Shown one piece after another: positions 11,753 to 23,109 of a stretch of DNA of 64,000 nt (position 1 is its first letter; each line of letters starts with the position of its first letter). The notes below the pieces were generated by a model. The model was not told the DNA's origin. It saw only the letters and a list, made by a program, of their open reading frames with translations, and ran no database searches. The position numbers were made by a program, and so were the translations under genes. This stretch comes from Smittia aterrima (taxonomy: Eukaryota > Arthropoda > Insecta > Diptera > Chironomidae), in the NCBI GenBank assembly GCA_033063855.1, contig CP093831.1, positions 19,840,001 to 19,904,000 on the forward strand, in the 5' to 3' direction.

Positions 11753-14700
11753 GCAGTCATGACTTTAATAATTTATTTTAAACCCGACTCTCCGCAATTT
11801 CCTTTTGAATAAAATCGATTTTCATGAATAAATCACTTGATTGTTTTCACGTGAATTCATCAACCGAAAGAGTGCGTTAGAGAAAATTTCATTTGAATTA
11901 TCGATTGCTCCAGCAGCAATTTATGTTGAATGTTTTAGACAGAGAGAAATTGTCGCCTCTTCCTTTAAATTACGTGAGCTTTCAACTGCTTAAACAAAAT
12001 ATTTAATTTTTTCTTCGACTTGTTTCCTTTTGTTTGCAATCGATTAAACAAATTCTTCCGCAATGTTTTGGAAAGTCATAAATTTACTTTTTATTAAAAA
12101 GTTTTTATTATATTGAAGCTTTAGATGTACGCGGGCATCTTTGTTCTTAATAAAAAAAATATAAAAAAAAATTATTAATCTTTTCAAACGACTGCACGGC
12201 GCTCTTTTCTTGCCAACAATTGAAACATGTGGAAATATTTCGCAGTCCTCTCACCAAAGAATTTACATGAAAAATTTTGGAAATTTCTTTTGTGCGTTGA
12301 TCAAATAAAAAATTGGTCGTTGTGTGGAAAAAAAAAATTTGAAGAGAGAAGCCTAAATCAAAAAGGTTTAGAGCAACGAAATTTTTCTTTAAGAAAATAT
12401 AACTGTAAAAACAAACAGTGAAAGTCTCGTGCTCCCAAAGTGGGTATTTTGCTTTGAATATAGTCACGAAACTTTCGTTATCCCTTTGTTTACTTCGCAA
12501 ATCGCAAACGATATTTTGGCAGAAGAAATTTTTTAAACTTATTCACTTGGCTTAAGAAGGAGTCTCTCACCTTTAAGATGAGCAAACTCAAATCAAAGTT
12601 CTTATTGCTCACTTTCTTTTTGGAACTTTTCAACAATAAATATGAGATTTTTCATTGAAATTTCGTCAAAGTAAGTCTTCCGTAAGCTCATGTTCGGAGC
12701 TTTCGCGTACAAAGACTTCTTGATTGTATTTGCGAGCTGATGCTGGGTACTACTTCTTACTTAGAGAGCTCCTAAGTAAGTATTTCTAATAGAAATGTCT
12801 TTTCTGTATAATTTCAAAAGATGAAAATCCCATAATTTGCTTCGAGCCGTAATGCAAGTCAATTTATCTCCGATTTTTTTTTTGATGATACATTAAATGT
12901 CGTTCACTACTTCCGTTTTAGATAACGTGGCTCATTTTTCTGCAAATAAATTAGAATTGTGAGGGCATCAATTGTCTGGCGAATTGGAGTTTGTCTTTGT
13001 TTGCTTGACAATTCAAAGACCCGGAGAAAAAACTCTCTTCAAGCCAAACTTCTTGAAAGCTCAAGACATCAAGTGGAATCACATTCATAGCATAATCAAG
13101 CGTTATGTAAGATAAGCCATCATGAAGCAGTATAATTTCCTTAAACAACCAAGTAATCTTCCAACTGTACAATTTTTAAATGTAGTTTTATAAAAGCTGT
13201 AAAAAGATTTATTTAAGCCGGTTTTGAGTTTTATGTTCAAAGCAACTTTGTGTTTAAGATTTAATTTACTAAAATTTCGTTTAGATGTTCAGCCTCTATA
13301 TTCGAATCATATGATTTTCGATAGCGGAGGCAAATGAGAAGAGCGAGCGGCTGACTGAGCATATTGATATTGAATTTAAAGTGGAGTCACATATAGAGAT
13401 ACGTGCGTGGAATAATAATTAGCATCATGTTGGAATTCTGAGAAGAGATATTTAGCGTTTTCGATTTGAAATCATCAACGTCATGAGGAATAATTGAAAG
13501 CTCTGGAAAAGCTTCCAAAGCTTTGAGAAAATAAAAGCTTGCAAACATAAAGTTATTTCCGGATCATAAATTTCTGCGATTTCCATCTTCATTATAGTTC
13601 ATGTCAGCGTATCAAGAAAACGCCATGTGATCTCTAAACGTAAATAAAAAGAAATGCATCTCTAAATCATTCCAGTGGGCTCGAATCTTATATGTGCGCA
13701 AGTCAATGAAAAGCTCCACTTCCACTTCTCACATTTCATTCATTTTTCATGTGAAAGAATTTTCTTCCTCAGCTTTCTATTCAGTTTCCATCATCCGCTC
13801 TTGACAAAAACATATCGTCAAGCCGTTGGCACGCGAGCGAGTGAATAAAAAATCAATGTTAACAACTCAATTGAATTTTCATTTCATTCAATTTACGTTT
13901 TCATTTTAATTTTTGGTCTGGCTCTTGGTCCATCGCCAGCAATCTGACGACTTGTGGTTTTCATCGCTCTATTGTTTGTTTAAAAGCTCCATTTGAAGTT
14001 TTCTTCGTGAGTCGAAAAAAGTATGTGAAAAATTATGTGAACCAATTGAAATTGTTACATGAGTGAAAGCTTGGTAGTTGCAACAGAAACCTCGCTAATT
14101 AATATTTCATAAGGAGCATTTTAAATTGAACCTTCATGTCTCACTGAAATTTTCATGCTATAAAAGTCTTCCTCGTTCGATCAAGCGGTGTGCGTTGAAT
14201 AAAGGTTATTTTTTCTCTCTTCGCACATTCAGCTGATGAGCATTCGCGAGTTTATCCTCGTCAAATTATATTTTTCGTCTTATAAAGGAATATAAAGCGT
14301 TGGAGGCAAAAAAAATCGTTCTGACTGAGAAAAGTGCGTATAAAAAGCTTCGCGCGTGCTTGAAAGCTCTCTCGTATAACTCTCTTTGCGGCTCTCACGG
14401 ATCAGAAAAATGGAAAATACTGACTATGTAGAAAGATTGTTCTCAATCGTGAAAGAAGTCACATCATCATTCGACGATCTTTTGAAGTGAAGGCATTTTT
14501 CGGTGATTTCTTCTTAACGATTGATTTTTCCGACGAGGACGGAATACGTTGAAAGTGTTTTTTAAGCGCAAAACTTTATTTTAGTGCATTTCCGTTTTTG
14601 AATCTACTTCCGTCAGCGACAGTTGATGGCATATTCGCTTCGCCGCCTTCTGAGTTGAGTTTAGAAAAAAGTTTCGAGAATAAACAGAGTTAAAAAGTTT

Positions 14701-16361
14701 TTTGTAATTTGATTTCGCAAAATAAGGGAAAGCCACCCGTAGGACGCGGACAGTTCGAATTACAGTGAAGCTTAGTGTTTGTGAGAAAAATCTTATGAAA
14801 TTCCATTTGTTGAAGTTGATTGAGTTTGCAAACTTTACGTTAGGTCAGAGGGCCTTAAATTTATTTTTGTATATTCGAGGTTTCACTGTACGAAGCTCCC
14901 AAACGATATGCAAATAGTCTAATAAATCCAATAGGGAAAACGAACGGATGAGATCGATATCGGTGAGACCGAAGAACACTCAGCAATTACACGACTCATC
15001 GGCGTGTTTTGTCTTCAGGAAATTCTGTCAATAATCAATTTCGGATCTTAATTATATTGTGAGGGAATTTTCGTGTCATAACAAAAGCTCTGAATACTAT
15101 TCTGAGTCGTGGGCCCTTGAGGGGCCTCGGCCCCCGGTCGGCCCCTGAGTCGTGGGCCTATGAGGGGCCTCGGCCCCCGGTCGGCCCCTGAGTCGTGGGC
15201 CTATGAGGGGCCTCGGCCCCCGGTTGGCCCCTGAGTCGTGAGCCTTTGAGGGGCCTGGGCCCCAGCAAAGACCTTTCGAATGGGCCGCCCATCCACACTG
15301 CTGAATAGAAAAACTTGTTGTTTGACTTTTTCAATTTAAACTCTGCACAATTGACAACGCTAAAAAATTTTTCTTTTGTTTATTGAAGACTAATCCATTT
15401 GGAAGAGTCCTAATTGCTCAACGACGCGTTAAGCTTCATGAATAATTAAAAATTTCCAGAAAGTTTACTCACTAAAGTGACATAACGCGCATTTATAGCT
15501 TCTGACTTCAAAAACATTTATGTTACTTGTCGCGTTTTCATGAAAAGCATTTTTTCCAAGCGGAAACATGTCATACCTCGCGTCCCCACATTCACGTCAA
15601 ATTTCCATGAAGAGTAAGCGAATGAAATCCAAAAGAAAATGAGAAAAAATGCTTTGTTTATCATTTTCTCTGTGAAGGGAAATAAGAATATGAAAGCTTA
15701 TACGTCGTTTGTAGACCATTAAGGTGAAGTGAACGCTATTTCGAGTCGAGAGTTCTCTCAAATCACAATTGTCCATCTAGATATAAATTTGAAAGAAAGC
15801 TCGTTTCGTTCTCTGTTTCTCCGTGTTTCGAAATAAATTCCCTTTGAAATGTGAACCTTTTTGTCTTATAATCAACGCTTGCAAATTACCTTCCGTTAAT
15901 TAGTGCGAAGTAAATTTTTCATCCTCTCAAAATCCCTGGAGTATCCTCGTTGAAACTTTTTCCGTTTCGATCAAACGGAGCGACATTTGATTACGGCAAA
16001 CGTTTGAATTAGAGGAGGAAAATATTGAATTTCAAAGAAGCTTTGAATAATATTTCGCTCTCGAATCGCTTGTTGAATCTCATTTCGTTTTGTTTTCTTC
16101 AGAAATCATGCACAAAGGAAAAACTGATTCTCAAGAAGCGAGATATTAATCATCAAAGCTTTTGATTCACGTTTTCTTGAGTCAGAAGAAAGATTTCATC
16201 GGAACAAAGCTTTTGCGTGCTGCTTACTTAAAGCATATATAACTTCGACAAAATCAAAGCCTCTAGTGAATTCATTTCAAGTCTACTATTGGATAAATAA
16301 AAAAGCTTTCACATAAAAAAAAATTCAAAAAGAAAGAAGGAAAGATTGAATCGAATTTGCT
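11753..16361. other. Long spacer / Hk 5' region
   Basis: About 4.6 kb without a recognisable coding exon. It contains the trpl 3' end, a 43-bp GC-rich minisatellite (15102-15266), and probably untranslated first exons and the promoter of Hk. A TATA-like TATAAAAA at 14339-14346 is the best promoter-like string seen, but no start site can be fixed. Open frames at 12147-12500 and 12951-13172 (both -) show no domain or splice context. Confidence 0.45.
15102..15266. repeat. GC-rich 43-bp tandem repeat (minisatellite), about 3.8 copies
   Basis: Copies start at 15102, 15145, 15188 and 15231, a period of exactly 43 bp; the fourth is partial and more diverged. Each unit begins CTGAGTCGTG and holds the complementary arms AGGGGCC and GGCCCCT around a C-rich centre, so single strands can fold into stacked GC hairpins. 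Copies 1-3 differ from one another at only two or three positions. The base composition is starkly different from the AT-rich flanks. No coding potential is apparent. The array lies about 1.1 kb upstream of the Hk start codon, so it may be in an intron or 5' UTR. Confidence 0.95.
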
Positions 16362-17927
16362 ATGTCTTTGGTGATGTGCAATATCGCAACCAGCGGCAAC
16401 GACAATAATAACAACAACAGCAACATCAGCCAACACCAAAATAACGCCAACGACAAGAACTCAGTGACCATTTACAGGTAAAAGCTTTTCCAAATCAATA
16501 TGAATAAATAATAATTAAGGTTCCGTTAGATGCCCAATCGCGTCGCTTGACTGCATGGAGGAATTCACAGGTCACACTCATATTGATTATGGTAATGAAA
16601 CCTCTAACCGTCCGTTTGATTTTCGTCGGTGAACTTAATTATTTTTTGAAATGCACGCAGGTCACCCATTCAGTTATGGTACAAATCCCGCCATTAGACC
16701 CACCGCCCCACCTACGCCCGGACTTCGTTATAAAAACCTCGGCAAAAGCGGTCTCCGCGTGTCAAATGTTGGACTCGGAACCTGGTCTGTGTTTTCACCG
16801 ATGGTTTCCGATGAGCACGCAGAGTCTATCATAAAGCTTGCTGCTGACAGCGGGATCAACTTGTTTGATTTATCTGAAGCGCATTCCGGAGTTCGAGCTG
16901 AGCTTGAGTTTGGAAAGATCATTCAGAAGCATGCATGGAAACGAACGAGTTATATAATCGTCACAAAAATTTATTGGAGTACAAAATCTGAGGAACGAGG
17001 ACTATCACGAAAACACATCATCGAAAGTGTCAAGGCCAGTCTACAACGTCTCCAAGTCGACTATATAGACATCATTCTGGTTCATAAAGCCGACGTTTTT
17101 TGTCCGATGGAAGGTTCGTTCCTTACTTTCATACAATGTCAAATATCTTAATGAAGTTTTCAATACTTCCAGAAATGATTCGAGCAATGAATTACGTCAT
17201 CAACGAAGGCTGGTGTCTGTACTGGGGAACAGCTAAATGGAGTCATGTTGAGGTATCGATCAAGCGGAAGTTTCAATCTGTTTTCGTTGATTAATAAAAA
17301 TTCAATCTCTCGCATTTAAGATTATGGAAGCGTACAGCAACTGTCGACAGTTTAATTGTGTTACGCCGATTGTCGAGCAAGCAGAATATCATATGTTCAA
17401 CAGAGAGAAGGCCGAGCTTTATCTACCCGAGCTTTATAACAAGATTGGGGTTGGATTGATGGCTTGGGGTCCTTTATCTATGTCTCTCCCTGAGAATAGC
17501 GAACGACTTCTCTTTTCAACGAAGGGATCTTTGAGGAATAAAAGCCAAAGTTACTCGTGGACAGAAGATGAACTCAACAAAGAGGTGAGAGGAAGAATCA
17601 AAAGTTTTTTTGTTAAACTAACTTGAACTTATTTTATAGGATCGAATGGACGAGCAAAGGAGACATTGTGAGAAATTAAGAGAACTCGTTTTGCTGGCTG
17701 AAAAACTCGGCTGTACGACTACACAACTTTCCATCGCATGGTCGTTGAAACATGAACCAGTTCAATGTTTGCTTTTGGGTGCAACATCCACGGAAAATCT
17801 TCACAACAGTCTTCAAGCTCTTCAACTTCTACCACGACTAAATGTCGCTGTGATGCTTGAACTCGAGAGGATTTTGGACAACAAGCCAGTGCGGCCGGCA
17901 CCGATATCCACCCTTGCGCTCAGATGA
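16362..17927 (+). CDS. Hk: Hyperkinetic, voltage-gated potassium channel beta subunit (aldo-keto reductase fold)
   Basis: Cytoplasmic beta subunit of Shaker-type potassium channels. Exons: 16362-16477, 16530-16591, 16661-17113, 17173-17252, 17321-17584, 17640-17927 (420 aa to the first stop). The N-terminus is Asn-rich. The AKR fold starts at LRYKNLGKSGLRVSNVGLG and includes the catalytic-type Lys in VTKIYW, GLSRKHIIE, the Hk-type LVHKAD in place of the Kv-beta2 FANRPD, WGTAKW, IVEQAEYHMF, LMAWGPLS, and the C-terminal SIAWSLKHEPVQCLLLGA. The frame reaches a UGA after ISTLALR, the same terminus as remembered for Drosophila Hk. The Tyr of the usual AKR tetrad is His here (SEAHSG), as in Drosophila Hk. 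The open frame continues in phase beyond the UGA (separate feature). Intron 2 follows HIDYG and exon 3 resumes with GHPFSYGTN. Confidence 0.93.
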
Positions 17928-18962
17928 CAATCAGCCGGCCCTGGTGGTTACAACCAGGGATCGATGATGAGTGGCATGGGAATGTCAGGCGTTGTCGTTG
18001 AATCACCAAAAGAAGAGAACAATAGTTTGGTTGGTGATGAACAAAAGGACTCGTCGAAGGCGAACTTCTGTGAAATTCAGTGACAAAAATTCAATCCTGG
18101 ATCGTTAGATAGCAACAAATCAAAAGGATCAGGCAAGAAGTCTGAAAAGTCAGCACTCACAAACACCAAAGAGTTTATTCGCGACTATAAATCTATTGAT
18201 TCTTCAACGTCGGCAAATTTAAACAATTTTGAACGCGGTTACTCATTCGGCAATGAGATCGATCAAAAGGAATCGCCAACGGCCGAAGAGAAAGCAAAGA
18301 TGAAGATTAAACGAAATTCCAGCATGATTAGCTTAAAGTCAATCAACCAGAACCTGAAGGCAATGCTCAAGATCTCGAGAAATGATTCGAGCGACGCAGA
18401 AGCCGGCGAAGCTACTAAGCTCGTTAAGAAACTCCCAAACCCACCGATGACTCCCAGCGTTCGTATCGACGATGTTGACATTGACGAAACGAAAATGTTA
18501 CTAAACTACCCTCAAAGTCCCCAACGATATCCGTCTTCATCGTCTGCTTCTGTCACCCCCGCAGTTACTCCCACAACTTCATCGACAACAGCGCTTTTAC
18601 AGTACCAGGAATACGTTCCGCGCTCAGCTAGTCCCTCGCCATATCTCTCAATCGATGTTAGCCCACGTCGATCATCAACATCAGACATTCTAAATAAGAA
18701 AACTCCAACTGGAAGTGCAGGTGAACCGGCAAAGAAATCAAGCCAGAATTTACAACACGGAAGTGGTTCAGGAAATGTCGAAGCAGATCCAAACCTACTC
18801 GCAGCAAATTGTTCGAAGGAGAGACGTCCATCGACCTCGGAACTGCTACGCAAAGCACGCGAAAGAAAAGGAAGCGAAGGTAAATTGGGGAGAAGCATAA
18901 GTAGCGGCGGCTCCTTGGCCCGCAGTAGCAATAGAAACAGACGTTTGAGCATGGCGTTTTAA
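17928..18962 (+). CDS. Hk: In-frame Hk extension after two UGA codons (candidate stop-codon readthrough or alternative C-terminus)
   Basis: Directly after the Hk stop (TGA 17925-17927) the same frame stays open for 51 codons. It then meets a second TGA at 18081-18083 and stays open for another 292 codons to TAA 18960-18962. Both UGA codons are followed by CAA, and UGA-C is a known leaky context. The second segment is Ser-, Pro- and charge-rich with coding-like features (RNSSMISLKSIN, several SP and RRPS/T motifs, a basic C-terminus ending RRLSMAF). An alternative to double readthrough is splicing: an acceptor-like TTAG ends at 18108, but the nearest in-phase donor (18070) would give an intron of only 39 nt, and no good donor was found before the first UGA. 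The segment could also be an independently expressed exon starting at ATG 18300. No domain was recognised. Confidence 0.6.
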
Positions 18963-21900
18963 GACGTGTCAGATATAAAAGTTCTTATGCATTTATTACA
19001 AGAATTTATTGAGAGAAGTTAATTACTTACTTAGGTAGTTAGGAGTTGTGCAATTAGAAAAGATTGGCAGGTGTAATCTAATCGGAAATCGTTCAATCGC
19101 TAAAAATGAAACTCAATCGGGCAGCTCAATCGAATCTCATGCAAATATATTAGTAAGAAAACATGATTGAATATTCCGCGTGGATTCCATCGGCCAGTTT
19201 AGAACCGCAAGCATTTCCTTTCATCGTCGAGAAAATAATTCGATTTTTAGATAGAAATGAGAAGAATCGATGCTTAAGGAAAGTGAGCGAAGCTTTAAAA
19301 CAAGTTACCAGACAAACGGAAAACAATTTTTCCTCTCTCGAGAGTTTGATGAACTTGTTGAAACTGTGAATTTAATAAACGAAAACCTTACCGTGAAGCT
19401 GATAGAGTAAATGCCAGTTATCATACGATTCACCGTAAATTGACAAGTCATATCATTTGCAGTTGCTTCATTCGTTATATCATTATAAAACATAAACACG
19501 TTTGCTCAAAGCCATTGTCATCGTCAAATGAAAAATCACAACAAAGCTTCTTGGCTTTAAGCATTGACTGGCACACAATCGATTCAAGTTTTACGTCCTT
19601 CTACGACTTTTGCTCGTAAAGCAATTCAAGAAATCATGAATACATTTCATTTTCATCACGTTGCTTGTTCTTAGCTAGGCTTCTTTTAAAAATAAAAGCT
19701 TTTCCTTAGTTTAGTTTTCAAATTTGGCTTGAAAGAAAAAACAATTGAAACTTTGTAACCCGACTCAGTGGATTTCATATCCTTCATAGAAAATTGCGAC
19801 GACGAATTCCAGCAAGAAGAATGAGAACCATGCACAAATCCATCCATTAACTGCTACGCTGAAGGTGTAAGACAATTTCTTTGTCTTCTTACTTCCTTGC
19901 ACTTTTCCAAATATTAAAAACCATTCTAGCACAATCGTGGGGACATTCCCAAGCTCTGTCATTCAAACTCAAATCTTGATGATGATTTAGAAATAGAAGC
20001 CTTTGAAGCGTCATGCAAGTATCGAACTAGTCCCCCATAATGAATGTAAACGTTGAAGCATAGCGTAAAGATGATGAAAATTTCTTAGTGATAAATCTGT
20101 CTCTGAGCTATTTTTGGAAAAGCACTAATGCCCTCATGGCACAAAAACGAAGCATTATCCATTGTTGAGTTTGTTTTCCTTTTAGATATTTACAAAGCGA
20201 ATAAAATCCTTAAGTTATTTTTCTATTTTCCTCTTGAATCAAAGTCTGTGATTATAAGAAGAACAGTTTTCATCGCTCAAGTCTACTGACTGGAAAGTTA
20301 ATGACATCAAAAAAGTTTAGATAATTTATTTCTGTTACTTGCTATGAGAATCAAAATTTAAGGCGACAAATGTTTAATGAAATCATTCTAAATCTGTAGA
20401 TAAGGAAGTGAAAAAGAAACTCGCTTAGGTAGATTGAGGCGGCTTACTCGACTCGACAATTTGTTCTATGAACCATAACGATAGGAATGGTCGTTATTAC
20501 GTCGAATGGCTTTAAAGAGAGATGACGAAAATAAACAGAAGCTTTTATAATAGACGATCATCTGAAGGGAAACACTCATAAATTATTCACTACCAATTCG
20601 ACTGTGAAGTTGGAAGTTTAAAAAGCTTTTAAAATCTTTCTCTAGAGTTTTGCTCGAGCTTTCTAATCTACGAATGTTTCCCTTGAGCTTTTAGTTTCAC
20701 GATGTGTTTCTTCAAGTAGAGATGCCACACACAAGTGCATTGTTCGTAGTCTAAATCATACTCTTAAAAGTATTTCGAAATAAAAAAAGCTTAGAAGACG
20801 GTGCGAAACTGAAAAAGCTGGCAAAGGCAAAGAACTTTTTTCTTAGAAACGAATCTAAAGTGTAGACATTTAAATTTGCAAAGTCAATAGAAGCGAAGTT
20901 CAATTGAATTTCTAAAAAGATGTTTTCTTATGAAAATCGCAGTGATTAGAATAGACTCGAAACCTAATAAGAGAATATTTGATTGCACCAGAAGAAACAA
21001 AATTATTAAAACTCGACAAACTTTTTCTCGCTTGTATTTTGCAGTTTTTAAGTAAGATGAACTTTAGCATCGATCTTACAGTTTCCTTTTCTTGGCTTTA
21101 ATCGAAGACATTTCTTGAAAAGAAATTAAACTTAAGCACAATTATAAAAGATTTAAAGAAAGCGTTTAATGTTAAGATTATTCGATATAACAAAAACACC
21201 AAATACAATGAAAAACTTATAAATTTGAACGAAGAGCATTTATCGCGTTTTAATTCAAAATATAAATTTAGTGTTAAGCAAAAGAAAATTTCTTCTAATA
21301 TATTGATAAAAGAAAACTCATTGGAACTACACAATAAAGAAATCTATGTAATGAAGTTAATGGGAGAAGTCAGTATTCTAACGAAAAGTCAACAAATGGA
21401 ACAAACTCAAGTTGACTCGAATCGATTCATCATTTGAATTATTTTTTGTTCACTTGTTTTCGGATGGACTTTCATTTCTAATGAAAAATATTTGTCGATC
21501 GATATCGAGAATTTTGTAGAGGGTTTATAAATTTTGTGGACATTTCAATGATTTTTGGTGATAAGAGAAACAAAGAATTTTATTTTAGGAAGTAGAGGAA
21601 CTGTTTCCCTTTCATTATCTGATGAACCAAAATTAAACGATCCCCAATTTCCTGCCAATAAGAATATTTATTGCAAGCTTTGCTCATTTCATGGAATGAC
21701 AGGATTGGGGGCGAAAAAGTTTGTTACTTATCTGCTGAGCGTTCGTTTAATTTTTATGATGACACCTCCTGTGCGAATTTCTCTGGAAGGAACTTAAATG
21801 CGATAAGAATAAAAAAAATCGACAAATGAAACTCATTTTTCTCTTCCTACTCATCTTAAAGATTTCTTCATTATCTCAAATAGTTTACAAGAACCAACAG

Positions 21901-23109
21901 CTACGGAAAAAATTCAAGTGAAATATTTCTCAATTCATAAGAAATTCTCTAATCGACTGTTCTTTGTCTTCTTCAATGTAATTAAGTCATTCAAATGATA
22001 AGCGCCAGGTATCGCCGAACAAACTTTATCAATATCGATTAACAAAAGCAGACTCAGATCAATACGAAATCGAGAAGCTATCAATACAAATCAATCACAA
22101 ATATTGAAAGGCTTGTTTGAAGCTGAAAGCAAAAATTAGCGAAAATATGAGACGAGAAAGATTTTTTTTTGCTTGTAATCATTTAAAGTGAAACACAAAA
22201 ATCATGAAAACAAGTCGATTCAATTTTCGTTTTATAAATTAATAAATATTGACAATATTCCAAAAAGCATTTAATATTCTTCAATCTTGTTTACAGATTC
22301 AAGTATTCGAATTTTATTGCAACACATAAAGGTGAATGATGTCAGATGTCATCTGTCGAATGAAAGTTAAGAACAAAATTTCTCTTTTCGATCTAAAATG
22401 CGTCGGGTAATTAAATTGCATTAGAAAGACGACAACCGCTTTCAGCAAAACATAGAAATGGTATGATCATATAAATTTAACACGTTTGTTAATGTAGCGG
22501 TGCTTCTTAAAATTTATCGAGATAATTATTTTTTGCCTTTTTAAAGCAATGAAAGGATATAAAAGAAAAACGTCTAACACAATATCGTTTAGAATAAGAT
22601 TTAATTCAAGTTACGGTAAAATGAAGTGGAAGTTGTTTTTTTCATCAGTTCGAACAGCAACTTTTGGAAAACTTCGTCAAATTTTAAAAGATTTCAGTCC
22701 TAAACAAAAATATTTTCTTGGGAGATTTGTTTCTGAGTTCATTTGACTTTTTTTGCGCTTGTCTATTGGACATGAGTGATTTAGGATCCTCGATTGACTA
22801 TTAATTACGTCACTAAACTTTCTGCAGGTTTTACGCGACATAAGTACATAAGTAAAGCAAAGAAAAATAAAGTTGTCTGAGCACAAAATTTTCGAAAGTT
22901 TGTATTTAAAGAACTTAAGGTTTCGGGCTCTTGAAGGCAGTTTGGATTGATTTGCAAAATCTTTTTCACTTAAGTGTTAAAATTTCCTTCTTTTCACCTG
23001 ATATTGATATTGATTTAAGACTTTTTCTTGGCAAAGACATGAACGCTAAATAACTAAATTATGATGCCTTCGATATTTCCACTTTCGTTTTCCGTTGCTG
23101 CTTAATGAC
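18963..23109. other. Intergenic spacer between Hk and APPBP2-like gene
   Basis: About 4.1 kb of AT-rich sequence. It should hold the convergent 3' UTRs of Hk (+) and the APPBP2-like gene (-). Short open frames (for example 19163-19369 +, 19765-19962 -, 21225-21437 +, 21555-21797 +) have no recognisable domain or splice partners. No RNA gene or mobile element was recognised. Confidence 0.45.

Noticed and set aside
12147..12500. 117-codon open frame on the minus strand
   Set aside because: Phe/Lys/Asn-rich translation without motif; overlaps another random frame on the opposite strand.
13676..13700. GGGCTCGAATC, resembling a tRNA T-loop
   Set aside because: No matching A box or cloverleaf in the flanking bases.
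17925..18083. Selenocysteine recoding of the two Hk UGA codons
   Set aside because: No reason for selenocysteine at these positions in this family, and I could not identify a SECIS-like stem in the downstream sequence.
18070..18108. Intron removing the second UGA of the Hk extension
   Set aside because: In-phase donor and acceptor exist, but the intron would be 39 nt with a weak donor and no polypyrimidine tract, below the usual insect minimum; it also leaves the first UGA unexplained.
19765..19962. 65-codon minus-strand frame with a hydrophobic C-terminal segment
   Set aside because: Could pass for a membrane exon, but no partner exons, family motif or polyadenylation context were found.
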